Below, piece by piece: positions 27,488 to 36,389 of a stretch of DNA of 64,000 nucleotides. The stretch is from Sphingopyxis sp. GTDB taxonomy: Bacteria; Pseudomonadota; Alphaproteobacteria; Sphingomonadales; Sphingomonadaceae. The DNA lies in contig JAGHZY010000001.1 of the NCBI GenBank assembly GCA_017745175.1, positions 65,556-129,555 on the forward strand. The letters run 5' to 3'. How positions within the stretch are numbered: the first letter of the stretch is position 1; every line of letters begins with the position of its first letter. The notes under the pieces were generated by a model. That model was not told the DNA's origin, searched no databases, and saw only the letters and a program-made list of their open reading frames with translations. Both the position numbers and the translations under genes were made by a program.

Positions 27488-28450
27488 ATGACTCAGTTCA
27501 ATGCGAAATCGACCACCGATGACGTTCTTGCCGGCGTCGACCTTTCGGGCAAACGCTTCCTCATCACCGGCGTCTCGGCCGGCCTCGGCGTCGAAACCGC
27601 CCGCGCGCTCGTCGCGCACGGCGCCGATGTCGTCGGCGCGGCGCGCGATCTCGCGAAGGCCGGGGGCGCAACGGCCGAGGTGCGGGAGGCCGCGGCACAG
27701 GGCGGCGGCAGCTTCGAGCTGATCCAGCTCGACCTCGCCTCGCTCGCCAGCGTCCGCGCCGCCACCGACACCCTCGTCGCCGACGGCCGCACGTTCGACG
27801 TCGTCATCGCCAACGCCGGCGTAATGGCTGCGCCCTTTGGCAAGACCGAAGACGGCTTCGAGACGCAGTTCGGCACCAATCACCTCGGTCATTTCACCTT
27901 CGTCAACCGCATCGCCTCGCTGATCAAGGGCGGCGGCCGCTTCGTCAGCCTCGCCTCGTCGGGGCACCGCTTCTCCGACGTGAACCTCGAAGACCCGAAC
28001 TTCGATCGCGGCGATTATGATCCGTGGGCCGCCTATGGCCGTTCGAAGACCGCGAACATCCTCTTCGCGGTCGAATTCGACCGCCGCCACAAGGACCGCG
28101 GCGTACGCGGCATCGCGCTCCACCCGGGCGGCATCCACACCGAACTCGGCCGTCATCTCGATGAGGGCGCGATCGAGGCGCTCGTCGCGCAAATCAATGA
28201 ATCGGCAAAGGCAGCGGGCGGCGAGACCTTCGAATTCAAGTCGATCCCGCAGGGCGCCGCAACCTCGGTCTGGGCCGCCGCGGTCGCCGATCCGGCCACG
28301 GTCGGCGGGCGTTATCTCGAGGATTGCCGCGTCGCCGAGCTCGCCGACGACGAAGGGCTGCGCGCGGGCGTGCGCGCCTATGCGATCGATCCCGAAAACG
28401 CGAAAGCGCTATGGGCGAAGAGCGAGGAGATGGTTGGCGAACGCTTCTGA
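27488..28450 (+). CDS. Short-chain dehydrogenase/reductase
   Basis: The 320-residue NAD(P)-dependent oxidoreductase has the Rossmann motif TGVSAGLG at about residues 27-34, NAG in VVIANAGVM and the catalytic Ser and YxxxK in ASSGHRF and YGRSK. The C-terminal extension is longer than in classical SDRs, similar to the WW-oxidoreductase/retinol-dehydrogenase-like group. The ATG follows AAGGAG. It pairs with the divergent AraC gene. Confidence 0.85.
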   Translation: MTQFNAKSTTDDVLAGVDLSGKRFLITGVSAGLGVETARALVAHGADVVGAARDLAKAGGATAEVREAAAQGGGSFELIQLDLASLASVRAATDTLVADGRTFDVVIANAGVMAAPFGKTEDGFETQFGTNHLGHFTFVNRIASLIKGGGRFVSLASSGHRFSDVNLEDPNFDRGDYDPWAAYGRSKTANILFAVEFDRRHKDRGVRGIALHPGGIHTELGRHLDEGAIEALVAQINESAKAAGGETFEFKSIPQGAATSVWAAAVADPATVGGRYLEDCRVAELADDEGLRAGVRAYAIDPENAKALWAKSEEMVGERF

Positions 28451-28459
28451 CGCATACGG

Positions 28460-28490
28460 AGGGCGAGCGGCGGGACTTGCCGCTCGCCCT
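28460..28490 (+). terminator. Hairpin terminator after the SDR gene
   Basis: The arms agggcgagcggc and gccgctcgccct form a 12-bp stem with a 7-base loop, 10 bases after the SDR stop and before the GNAT gene. There is only a weak T-rich tail. Confidence 0.6.
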
Positions 28491-28512
28491 TCGCGCATCC
28501 TATGGCGACCCG

Positions 28513-29046
28513 ATGTTCACGCACCGCATCGCCACGCCCGCCGACCTCGAAGCGCTGCGCGCCGTGATGGCGCTCGCCATCACCGAGCTGCAAAAGGGCT
28601 TCCTCAGCCCCGACCAGATCGCCGCGAGCAACGCGGTGATGGGCCTCGATACCCAGCTGATCGCCGACGGCACCTATTTCATCGTCGAGGAGGCTGGCCG
28701 CATCGCGGGCTGCGGCGGCTGGTCGCATCGCGCGACGCTCTATGGCGGCGACCACAGCAAGGATCTGCGCGATCCCGCGCCGCTCGACCCCGCGATCGAT
28801 GCCGCGCGAATCCGGGCAATGTATACCCATCCGGATTTCGCGCGCCGCGGCGTCGGGCGGCTGGTGATGGCACTCTGCGAGGATGCGGCGCGTACCGCCG
28901 GCTTCCGCCGCGCCGAGATGATGGCGACGCTGTCGGGCGAGCCGCTCTACCGCGCCTGCGGCTATGCGATCATCGAACGCATCGAGGCGCCGGCGCCGAA
29001 CGGCGCCGCAGTGCCGCTGATCCGCATGGGCAAGCCGCTCTGCTGA
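28513..29046 (+). CDS. GNAT-family N-acetyltransferase
   Basis: The 177-residue protein has the GNAT acetyl-CoA motif RRGVGRLVMALCEDAA preceded by a beta bulge (IRAMYTHPDFA), and a C-terminal YRACGYAIIERIEA. The acceptor is unknown. The ATG at 28513 starts MFTHRIATPADLEAL, a typical GNAT N-terminus. The convergent sigma-factor gene ends 31 bases away. Confidence 0.8.
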   Translation: MFTHRIATPADLEALRAVMALAITELQKGFLSPDQIAASNAVMGLDTQLIADGTYFIVEEAGRIAGCGGWSHRATLYGGDHSKDLRDPAPLDPAIDAARIRAMYTHPDFARRGVGRLVMALCEDAARTAGFRRAEMMATLSGEPLYRACGYAIIERIEAPAPNGAAVPLIRMGKPLC

Positions 29047-29077
29047 CCAGCGCACCGGACGGCGCCGAAACGCCGCA

Positions 29078-30352
29078 TCATCCGCTGCATTCCACGGCGC
29101 GCGCGAGCAGGAAGTCACGCTCGCGCTCGTTGTTCGACAGCGCCGCCGCCGCTTCGAACTGCACCCGGGCCTCGTCCTTTCGCCCGGCGCGAAGCAGGAA
29201 GTCGCCACGCGCGGCGGGCAACGGGGCATAGTTGCGCAACGCCGCAGCATCGGCGATCGCGTCGACCAGCCGCAGCCCTGCCTCGGGACCGAAGGCCATG
29301 CTGTATGCGACGGCACGGTTGAGTTCGACCACCGGCGACGGCATCACCTGTCCCAGCCGATCGTACAGCGCTGCAATGCGCCTCCAGTCGGTCGCCTCGG
29401 CCGAACGCGCCCTCGCATGGCACGCGGCGAGCGCCGCCTGCAACACATAGGGCCCGTCGGCACCGCCCAGAGCTTCGGCCCGCTCGAGCGCGTTCAGCCC
29501 GCGGCGGATCAGGAGTTGGTCCCAGCGCGCGCGGTTCTGCCCGGTCAGCGGGACGAAGCGTCCGTCGGGGCCGGCGCGTGCCGCGAGCCGCGATGCCTGG
29601 ATCTCGACCAACGCGAGCAATCCCAGCACCTCGGGCTGCTCGGGCATCAGCCCGGCAAGGATGCGCGCCAGCCGCTGCGCCTCGGCACAGAGCGGCGGAC
29701 GGACAAGCGACGGCCCCGCGGTCGCGGCATAGCCTTCATTGAAGATCAGATAGACGACCTCGAGCACCGATCCGAGCCGCGCCTGCAGACCGGCCCCGCG
29801 CGGAACCTCGAATTGCACCCCCGCCCTGGCGATCGCCTTCTTCGCCCGCGTGATCCGCGCGGCGATCGCAGCCTCGTTCGACAGGAAGGCGCGCGCGATT
29901 TCCTCGACGGTCAGCCCGCCGACCAGGCGCAGCGTCAGCGCCGCGCGCGCGTCGGGCGAAATCACGGGATGGCAGGCGACGAAAATCAGCCCGAGCAACT
30001 CGTCGCCCAGCGGATCGTCGATCGCCGCCTCGACGGCTTCCCCGTGCATATCCTGTTCCTCGTCGAGTTCGCGGGCAATTTCGGCCTGCTTTCGCGTTCG
30101 CATCGCCTCATGCCGGGCACCGTCAATCAGACGCCGCTTCGCCGCGGCGGTCAGCCATGCGCCCGGCCTGTCGGGCACGCCGCTTTCCGGCCATTCGGTC
30201 AGCGCGATCAGCAGTGCCTCCTGCGCCAGCTCCTCGGCCCGGTCGACGTCGCGCGTCAGCCGTGCGAGCGTGGCGATCAGCCGCGCGCGTTCGATCCGGA
30301 ATACCGCCTCGATCGCCCTGTTGGTCGGGTCGCGGGTCTCGTCCTTCGCCAT
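29078..30352 (-). CDS. ECF sigma factor with C-terminal TPR-like domain (ECF42 type)
   Basis: The 424-residue protein has sigma region 2 (IERARLIATLARLTRDVDRAEELAQEAL) and region 4 (LRLVGGLTVEEIARAFLSNEAAIAARITRAKKAI) at the N-terminus. A long C-terminal helical domain (about 200-424) of the DUF6596/TPR type characterises ECF42. Such sigma factors have no anti-sigma gene and pair with a DGPF/YciI protein, which is encoded immediately upstream here. The ATG at 30352 follows AGAAGG. A GTG at 30403 would add 17 residues. Target promoters are unknown. Confidence 0.85.
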   Translation of the reverse strand: MAKDETRDPTNRAIEAVFRIERARLIATLARLTRDVDRAEELAQEALLIALTEWPESGVPDRPGAWLTAAAKRRLIDGARHEAMRTRKQAEIARELDEEQDMHGEAVEAAIDDPLGDELLGLIFVACHPVISPDARAALTLRLVGGLTVEEIARAFLSNEAAIAARITRAKKAIARAGVQFEVPRGAGLQARLGSVLEVVYLIFNEGYAATAGPSLVRPPLCAEAQRLARILAGLMPEQPEVLGLLALVEIQASRLAARAGPDGRFVPLTGQNRARWDQLLIRRGLNALERAEALGGADGPYVLQAALAACHARARSAEATDWRRIAALYDRLGQVMPSPVVELNRAVAYSMAFGPEAGLRLVDAIADAAALRNYAPLPAARGDFLLRAGRKDEARVQFEAAAALSNNERERDFLLARAVECSG

Positions 30353-30405
30353 GCCTGCCTTCTCGGGCAAGGGAGCCGGAGAGGCAAGCATGGCGGGAGA
30401 CACGC

Positions 30406-30837
30406 CTATTCGCCGCCGAGCTTTTCGCGCAGCCGCTGTTCGCGCTCGGCGATCTCGGGGGTCACCGCGTCGCCGAAATCCTCCATTTCATAGAAGGGCC
30501 GGATTTCGAGCTCGCTCGGTCCCGGCATCGGATTGGGGCAGCGCTTCGCCCAGGCGACCGCCTCGTCCATGTCCTTGACCTCCCAGACCCAGTAACCCGC
30601 GACGAGCTCGCGCGTCTCGGCGAAGGGGCCGTCGATCACCGTCCGGCTCGCACCGTCGAAGGCGATCCGCTTGCCCGCCGAAGAGGGCTTGAGCCCGTCG
30701 CCGTCGACCATCACGCCGGCATTGACCAGTTCTTCGTTGAACTTGCCCATCGCCTCGAACATCTCGGTCATGTCCTCGGCCGGCGGCAGGCCCTTTTCGC
30801 TGTCCTCGGTCGCTTTCACAAAAACCATCACACGCAT
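30406..30837 (-). CDS. YciI-like / DGPF-domain protein, partner of the ECF42 sigma factor
   Basis: The 143-residue YciI-like protein carries the DGPF-family motif in VIDGPFAETRELVAGYWVWEV. Such proteins are nearly always encoded beside ECF42 sigma factors and are thought to be targets or modulators of them. The ATG follows AAAGGAG. The stop lies close to the sigma gene, making a two-gene operon. Confidence 0.85.
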   Translation of the reverse strand: MRVMVFVKATEDSEKGLPPAEDMTEMFEAMGKFNEELVNAGVMVDGDGLKPSSAGKRIAFDGASRTVIDGPFAETRELVAGYWVWEVKDMDEAVAWAKRCPNPMPGPSELEIRPFYEMEDFGDAVTPEIAEREQRLREKLGGE

Positions 30838-30924
30838 TTTCCATCTCCTTTGTCGGGCCAACAGCGGCTCGTGCCAACACGACGAACGGGCCGCCGCCAA
30901 ATCGACACGAACGCGAAAAAAATT

Positions 30925-31938
30925 TCAGGCGACTTCCGCCAGCGACTGCGGCGTCGAGAAACGCTGCCTATAATCGTTCGGCGACAGACCGATCAGGCGG
31001 TGGAACAATTTGCGGAACGCCGCCGCATCCTCATAGCCCACGCTCCACGCGATCTGGTCGACCGTGCGCTTCGTGAACTCGAGCAGTTCGCGCGCCTTGC
31101 CGACGCGCAGGTGCTGGACATATTCGACCGGGGTCATTCCCGTCGCCGCCTTGAATCGGCGCTGGAAGGTCCGCTCCTCCATTCCCGCCTCGCCGGCCAT
31201 ATCGGCAACCGCAACCGGCCCCGCGCCGCGCGCCTGCAACCAGTGCTGCACCTTCAGGATCGCCTCGTCGCCGTGCGTCAGCTTCGGCGCGAAGCTCGCA
31301 TAATGTTTCTGTTCGCGCCCCGAAGGGTCGATCAGCAGGAAGCGCGCGGTCTCCATCATCACCGTCGGACCGAGCAACCGCTCGACGATCCGGAGCCCGA
31401 GGTCGGTCCACGCCATCAGCCCGCCGGCGGTGACGATGTCGCCGTCGTCGACGACCATCCGGTCGGCCTCCATCCGCACGTCGGGAAAACGGCTGCGAAA
31501 TTCTTCGGCGAAGAACCAGTGCGTCGTCGCCGGGCGCCCCGCAAGCAATCCGGTGGCCGCCAGCGCAAACGCCCCGCCGCAGTTCGATGCGAGCACCGCG
31601 CCCTGCGCGTGCCGGTCGAGCAGCCAGCGCGCATAGGGCTCGACCTCGCCCGGCTCGAGCAGCTTGTGCAGGCTCCCCGGCGCGATCAGCACCGCCGGCG
31701 AATTGCCCGCCGGCTCATCGGGATGACTATCGTACCGGCGCGCGAAGCCGCCGCTCTCCTGCAGCCGCCAGTGGCTGACGCGGAGCGGCGACCGGCCGTG
31801 ATCCACCGCAAAGCGCCCCGCGACGTCAAACAGATCGGTGATCCCGTGGACCATGCCCATCTGGCAGTCGGGATAGGTCATCATCCCGACCTCGATCAGC
31901 GGCACCTCAGCGGCATCCGGTACCTTCAACCTGGGCAT
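30925..31938 (-). CDS. GlxA/FtrA-type AraC regulator with DJ-1/GATase-like sensor domain
   Basis: The 337-residue protein has an N-terminal DJ-1/PfpI-like domain ([13 protein letters not shown], then [18 protein letters not shown] with the nucleophile-elbow Cys) and a C-terminal AraC HTH ([61 protein letters not shown]). Family members respond to small nitrogenous or metabolic ligands. The ATG follows GGAG. It is divergent from the perhydrolase-like hydrolase, its likely target. Confidence 0.85.
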   Translation of the reverse strand: MPRLKVPDAAEVPLIEVGMMTYPDCQMGMVHGITDLFDVAGRFAVDHGRSPLRVSHWRLQESGGFARRYDSHPDEPAGNSPAVLIAPGSLHKLLEPGEVEPYARWLLDRHAQGAVLASNCGGAFALAATGLLAGRPATTHWFFAEEFRSRFPDVRMEADRMVVDDGDIVTAGGLMAWTDLGLRIVERLLGPTVMMETARFLLIDPSGREQKHYASFAPKLTHGDEAILKVQHWLQARGAGPVAVADMAGEAGMEERTFQRRFKAATGMTPVEYVQHLRVGKARELLEFTKRTVDQIAWSVGYEDAAAFRKLFHRLIGLSPNDYRQRFSTPQSLAEVA

Positions 31939-32065
31939 GGCGGCTCCTTTGTCGGAATCGAACCGCATAATGTCGGATCCGCCAATCCCGATCAAGCGCG
32001 CATCGCCGTATCTGTTGTTTCACCGGGACGGACACCCCTCCCTTCAAGTCGAAAGGAACCATATC

Positions 32066-32893
32066 ATGACCACCATCACCACCAGAGACGGCACGAACAT
32101 CTTCTTCAAGGACTGGGGTCCGAAGGACGCACAGCCCATCGTCTTCTCGCACGGCTGGCCACTCAGCGCCGATGCTTGGGACGCCCAGATGGTCTTCTTC
32201 GCCAACCAGGGCTTCCGCACCATCGCCCACGACCGCCGCAGCCACGGCCGCTCGGATCAGGTCTGGGACAACAACAACATGGATCAGTATGCCGACGACC
32301 TCGCCGAACTGATCGAACAGCTTGATCTCAAGGACGTCATCCTCGTCGGCCACTCGACCGGCGGCGGCGAAGTCGCCCGCTATATCGGCCGCCACGGCAC
32401 CGCCCGCGTCGCCAAGGTCGCACTGATCGGCGCGGTCCCCCCGCTGATGCTCAAGACCGAAGCCAACCCCGGCGGCCTGCCGATCGACGTCTTCGACGGC
32501 ATCCGCAAGGGCACCTTCGACAACCGCCCGCAATTCTTCAAGGATCTGACCCTCCCCTTCTACGGCTATAACCGCGACGGCGCGGTGGTCAGCGAGGCGG
32601 TGCGCGACGAATTCGTGCGGCAGGGCATGAACGGCGGCCTCAAGGGCCTGCTCGACAGCATCCGCGCCTTTTCGGAAAGCGACTTCAACGAGGACCTCAC
32701 GAAGTTCGACAAGCCGACGCTCGTCCTCCACGGCGACGACGACCAGATCGTGCCGATCGGCGCCGCGGCGCTCTCGACCGTCAAGATCGTCAAGCAGGCG
32801 GTGCTCAAGGTCTATGAAGGCGGCAGCCACGGCCTCACCGTCACCGAGCAGGACCGGTTCAACGCCGATCTTCTCGACTTCATCAATAACTGA
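32066..32893 (+). CDS. Alpha/beta hydrolase, non-heme chloroperoxidase/perhydrolase type
   Basis: The 275-residue enzyme has [13 protein letters not shown] (oxyanion loop), the nucleophile in [13 protein letters not shown], the acid in [10 protein letters not shown] and His in GGSHGLTV. These match non-heme chloroperoxidases, which act as esterases or perhydrolases. The ATG follows GAAAGGAA. It is followed by a small membrane protein gene on the same strand and lies opposite a GlxA-type regulator. Confidence 0.88.
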   Translation: MTTITTRDGTNIFFKDWGPKDAQPIVFSHGWPLSADAWDAQMVFFANQGFRTIAHDRRSHGRSDQVWDNNNMDQYADDLAELIEQLDLKDVILVGHSTGGGEVARYIGRHGTARVAKVALIGAVPPLMLKTEANPGGLPIDVFDGIRKGTFDNRPQFFKDLTLPFYGYNRDGAVVSEAVRDEFVRQGMNGGLKGLLDSIRAFSESDFNEDLTKFDKPTLVLHGDDDQIVPIGAAALSTVKIVKQAVLKVYEGGSHGLTVTEQDRFNADLLDFINN

Positions 32894-32949
32894 TAAGGAA
32901 GAGGCGCGGGCCCCCGACCGCGCCTCCTCGCTTTTCAAGGAGACGTGTC

Positions 32950-33444
32950 ATGATCCTCGGTTTGACCACCCCGCAGTTCACCGCACTCCATGTCGCGATC
33001 AGCCTGATCGGCATCGGTGCGGGCCTCGTCGCGCTTCCCGCCTTCGTGCGCGGGCGCCTTCTCCGCCGCACTACCGACATCTTCCTCTGGGCGACATTGC
33101 TCACCAGCCTCACGGGCTTCCTCTTCCCGATCGTCGCTTTCACCCCTGCGCTCGGCACCGGCATCGTCTCGACGCTGATCCTCGTCGCCGCTTTCTCGGC
33201 TTATTATGGCCGCAAGCTCACCGGCCGCGCCGCCACCGTCTATGCGGTCAGCGCGACCGCCGCGCTCTACCTCAACCTCTTCGTGCTCGTCGTGCAGTCC
33301 TTCCTCAAGGTCCCCGCGCTCAACGCGCTCGCCCCGAACGGCACCGAACCCCCGTTCGCCGCCGCGCAGGGTGCGCTCCTCCTCGCCGCGATCCTCTTCG
33401 GATATTTCGCGGTCAGGGCCAGCCGTCGTCCGATCGCGGCCTGA
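32950..33444 (+). CDS. Small membrane protein of unknown function
   Basis: A 164-residue protein with four predicted transmembrane helices and short loops, starting at an ATG behind AAGGAG. It is in the same operon as the hydrolase before it. No family is recognised with confidence. Confidence 0.7.
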   Translation: MILGLTTPQFTALHVAISLIGIGAGLVALPAFVRGRLLRRTTDIFLWATLLTSLTGFLFPIVAFTPALGTGIVSTLILVAAFSAYYGRKLTGRAATVYAVSATAALYLNLFVLVVQSFLKVPALNALAPNGTEPPFAAAQGALLLAAILFGYFAVRASRRPIAA

Positions 33445-33461
33445 TCTGCCGCACCGCATTG

Positions 33462-33487
33462 CAAGGGCGGCCTTACGGCCGCCCTTG
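33462..33487. terminator. Terminator between convergent genes
   Basis: A perfect 11-bp stem (caagggcggcc / ggccgcccttg) with a 4-base TTAC loop separates the membrane-protein gene from the convergent CPBP protease gene. It can act in both directions but has no long T run. Confidence 0.6.
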
Positions 33488-33492
33488 TCGCG

Positions 33493-34269
33493 TCAGGTCC
33501 ATAGCGCATTGAGCGCAATCACAATCGCAACCTCGGTGAAATTGCCCAGCCCGTGCGTGACGATCGGCGCGAGCAGGCTGCGCGACCGCTCCATCAGCCA
33601 GACATAGACAAGGCCCCATGCAAAGGCATAGATTTGCTGCGCCATCGCTTGGAAAAAGGGATCGACGGTGAACGACTGCCAGTGCGCCAGCCCGAACATC
33701 AGCGCGACCAGATAGGCCGCCACGGGCAGATCGAGCGACCCGATCCGGAGCCGGCCCGGCACGAGCACGACGAGCATTCCGACGAGCAGACCGCGAAAGA
33801 TCGTCTCCTCCGCCAGCCCCGTCGTGATCATCCCGAGCAGATAGCCAGCGGAATCGAGCGGCGCTTTCGAATAGCTGATATCGGGCGGCGTCTGCGCGGC
33901 GAGCGCGGGCCAGTAGTCCGCGACCAGCATCACGAGGCCCATGCCGATACCGATCACCGCGGCAATGCCGGCATAACTCGCGCCGGGCGGCCAGCGCAGG
34001 TGCGCATCGGCGGCGGGAAGCAGCCGTCGCATCACAAGGATCGCGATCAATCCGAGCAGCGCCTGAAAGGCGATCGCAAGGAGCAGGAAGACCGACACAT
34101 AGCCATCCCAGAACGGCAACCCCGCTCGATAGATTTCGCGCGCGGGAACGCGGCCGAGTTCGAGGATGGCCTGCATCAGCACCGCGGCGAGCAGGATCGG
34201 CCACAAGCGAAAGCGAAAACCGGAAAGCGCCACCCGAGGGCGCGGCGAGGCGGGAGAGAGACTTGTCAT
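33493..34269 (-). CDS. CPBP-family intramembrane glutamic endopeptidase (Abi type)
   Basis: The 258-residue membrane protein has seven or so hydrophobic helices and the three CPBP motifs: EETIFRG (EExxxR), GLAHWQS (FxxxH) and THGLGN (HxxxN). Family members cleave membrane-associated peptides, and some protect against bacteriocins. No bacteriocin or phage gene is adjacent, so the role is open. Confidence 0.85.
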   Translation of the reverse strand: MTSLSPASPRPRVALSGFRFRLWPILLAAVLMQAILELGRVPAREIYRAGLPFWDGYVSVFLLLAIAFQALLGLIAILVMRRLLPAADAHLRWPPGASYAGIAAVIGIGMGLVMLVADYWPALAAQTPPDISYSKAPLDSAGYLLGMITTGLAEETIFRGLLVGMLVVLVPGRLRIGSLDLPVAAYLVALMFGLAHWQSFTVDPFFQAMAQQIYAFAWGLVYVWLMERSRSLLAPIVTHGLGNFTEVAIVIALNALWT

Positions 34270-34349
34270 GCGACCCGGCTAGCCCAACCGGTGGCGGCAT
34301 TTCTTGAACGAATGTGACCCCGACTGCGGAAGCTGCCGTCTCTTTTATC

Positions 34350-34438
34350 GTCACCCCGGACTTGATCCGGGGTCCCGCTTGAGATCGAAGGTCATCAGCG
34401 CGTCAAAAAGCGGGATCCCGGGTCAAGCCCGGGATGAC
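34350..34438. repeat. REP-like inverted repeat
   Basis: Left arm 34350-34380 (gtcaccccggacttgatccg start) and right arm 34408-34438 are near-complementary around a 27-base spacer. The translated form HPGLDPGSR is the familiar signature of this dispersed alphaproteobacterial repeat. Confidence 0.75.
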
Positions 34439-34600
34439 GGGAGTGGGTAACCGAACGGCAGCTCACCACCCCGAAACCGCCTTTGGCCAATCGGCGAAAA
34501 AATCCCTGTCCTACTTTATCGCGCCGTGTCAGCCTTCGCCGGCTCTTTGAAATCGTCGACTTCCGCAAACGCTTCCAAAGCGACAAAGGAGACATTTTCG

Positions 34601-34702
34601 ATGCGCACGTGCGTATCCTTTGTCTCCTTAAAGACACAAAAGACACAATTTCGGTGCACGCACGCGGAGTCTTTGTGGCTCTGGGCCGATGGTGCGGCTT
34701 GA
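34601..34702 (+). CDS. Candidate 33-residue peptide with occludable ribosome-binding site
   Basis: The ATG follows AAGGAG with 9-base spacing and opens a 33-codon frame rich in Thr, Cys, Gln and Trp (ending SLWLWADGAA). The Shine-Dalgarno can pair with either of two downstream complements: AAGGAGACA (34586-34594) with TGTCTCCTT (34621-34629), or ACAAAGGA with TCCTTTGT (34616-34623). No same-strand gene follows for 1.7 kb, so it is not an obvious attenuator. It may be part of a dispersed repeat rather than a gene. Confidence 0.3.
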   Translation: MRTCVSFVSLKTQKTQFRCTHAESLWLWADGAA

Positions 34703-34742
34703 CCTCACGCACTCCTGCGATCCCGGAGCGGGGCCTTGTCTC

Positions 34743-36308
34743 CTACCCCACCGCGCGGTCACGCCCTTCCCAATAGGGTGCACGCAATTCGCGGCGCAGC
34801 ACCTTGCCCGATGGGTTGCGCGGCAATGCGTCGATGAATTCAATGCTCTTCGGAACCTTGTACGCTGCGATCCGATCGCGCGCCCATGCGACGATGTCGG
34901 CGGGATCGACTACTGCACCCGCCGCGAGCACGACCAGCGCCTTGACGCCCTCGCCCCATTTGTCGTCGGGCACGCCGATGACGGCGACGTCGGCAACGCC
35001 CGGGCACCCCATGATCGCGCTTTCGACCTCGGCCGGATAGACGTTCTCGCCCCCCGACACGATCATGTCCTTGATCCGGTCGTGAACGTAATAAAAGCCG
35101 TCGGCGTCGCGGTAACCGACGTCGCCGGTATGCAGCCAGCCGCCCGCGAGCGCCTCTTCGGTCGCCGCGGCACGATTCCAATATTCCTTCATCACGATGC
35201 CGCCACGGATTGCGATCTCGCCGATCTCGCCCTCGCCGAGTTCGCGGCCCTCGCCGTCAAGAATTGCCATCGCGGCGCCGGGCCAGGGTTTTCCGCACGA
35301 GGTGAGCTTGCCCGGCAGGTCGTGCGCGCCGGGCGACAGGTAGGAACCGCCGCCCGACGATTCGGTCATGCCGTAGAATTGCACGAAGTCGCAGCCGAAG
35401 GTGGCGCGTGCACGGCGCAGCACATCCTCGGCGATCGGCGACGCGCCATAGGCGATCGATCTGAGCTCGGGATAGGCGCCCGCATTCGCATCGGGCTGGA
35501 GCAGCATCATCTGGATCATCGCGGGCGCAAGGAAGGCGTGCGCGACATGCTCCTCGCGCATCATGCGCACCGCGTCGGCCGCGGTGAAGTCCTTGACGAG
35601 CACGAGCCGCCCACCCTGCGCGAGCCCCGAGAAGCTGACATTTGTGCCAGCGACGTGGAAGAGCGGCATGACGATCATCACCGTCTCGTCCTCGCCATAG
35701 GCGAAACCGTCGACCTCGGTCGCGGCTTCGAGGAAGGTGCGGTAATTGCTGTTGGCGAGCACGACACCCTTCGGCCGGCCGGTCGTGCCGCTCGTATAGA
35801 GCTGAAGCACATCGTCATCGAGTTGCGGCGGGTCGGACAGCGGCGCATCGGATGCAGCGCCGAGCCAGATTTCGAACGGCTCGAACGCCGGATGCGCGCC
35901 ATAGAGCGCGATCAGGCGCGGCGGCGCGGCGAGCTCCGCCACTGCGGCGAGCGCGCAGTCGAAGAAATCCTCGCCGACGAACAGCAGCTTCGGCCCCGCG
36001 TCACCCAGGATGAAGCCGATCTCGGCGGGGGCGAGGCGGCAGTTGATCGGCGCGAAGCAGGCGCGCGCCCGCGCGGTACCGAAGAAGAGCGGGTACCAGC
36101 CGTCATGGTTCTTGGTCAGCGCCGAAACCCGGTCGCCCGGCACCACGCCCGAGGCGATCAGCGCATGCGCAACGCGGTTCGAGCGCGCGTCGAGTTCGGC
36201 AAAGCTCGTCTCGCGCTCCCCGAACTTCACCGCCGTCGCCTGCCCCCGCACCCGCGCCTGCGCCGCTGGAATGTCCGCCAGCGTCCGGATCGCTTCCAGA
36301 TCGATCAT
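34743..36308 (-). CDS. Acyl-CoA synthetase (AMP-forming), class I
   Basis: The 521-residue ANL-superfamily ligase makes an acyl-AMP and then the CoA thioester. Motifs in order are the P-loop YTSGTTGRPKG, YGMTESSG, the adenylate motif LHTGDVGYRDADGF, the hinge DRIKDMIVSGGENVYP and the catalytic Lys in PRNPSGKVLRREL. The substrate is unknown. The ATG at 36308 follows GGGAGAG. It is divergent from the MetE-like gene, with a degenerate copy of the regulon palindrome between them, so both are probably in the MarR regulon. Confidence 0.9.
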   Translation of the reverse strand: MIDLEAIRTLADIPAAQARVRGQATAVKFGERETSFAELDARSNRVAHALIASGVVPGDRVSALTKNHDGWYPLFFGTARARACFAPINCRLAPAEIGFILGDAGPKLLFVGEDFFDCALAAVAELAAPPRLIALYGAHPAFEPFEIWLGAASDAPLSDPPQLDDDVLQLYTSGTTGRPKGVVLANSNYRTFLEAATEVDGFAYGEDETVMIVMPLFHVAGTNVSFSGLAQGGRLVLVKDFTAADAVRMMREEHVAHAFLAPAMIQMMLLQPDANAGAYPELRSIAYGASPIAEDVLRRARATFGCDFVQFYGMTESSGGGSYLSPGAHDLPGKLTSCGKPWPGAAMAILDGEGRELGEGEIGEIAIRGGIVMKEYWNRAAATEEALAGGWLHTGDVGYRDADGFYYVHDRIKDMIVSGGENVYPAEVESAIMGCPGVADVAVIGVPDDKWGEGVKALVVLAAGAVVDPADIVAWARDRIAAYKVPKSIEFIDALPRNPSGKVLRRELRAPYWEGRDRAVG

Positions 36309-36339
36309 TTTGCTCTCCCAACCGTCGTTTCGACTTGAA

Positions 36340-36357
36340 TTAGATAGAATACTAAGC
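36340..36357. promoter_or_regulatory. Degenerate regulon operator, one strong half-site
   Basis: TTAGATAGAATACTAAGC contains the right half ATACTAAG of the regulon consensus ACTTAGTATACTAAGT, with a weaker left half. It lies 32 bases from the acyl-CoA synthetase start and about 33 bases before the MetE-like ATG, so it could serve both divergent promoters. Confidence 0.5.
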
Positions 36358-36389
36358 AAATGCTTGGCCAGCCCAAAAATTCGAGAGGA

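Larger units (their letters stand above)
34270..34742. other. 473-bp intergenic region with repeat and small ORF
   Basis: Between the CPBP gene and the acyl-CoA synthetase there is a REP-type inverted repeat (34350-34438) and then a lower-GC stretch with a 33-codon ORF whose ribosome-binding site can be buried in RNA stems. I see no other gene. Confidence 0.7.

Noticed and set aside
30353..30403. Start of the sigma factor at GTG 30403
   Set aside because: The ATG at 30352 has a better ribosome-binding site and begins at the conserved domain.
30157..32325. 722-codon plus-strand open frame
   Set aside because: It spans three unrelated genes (sigma factor, YciI-like, GlxA-type regulator) on the other strand that have clear domains.
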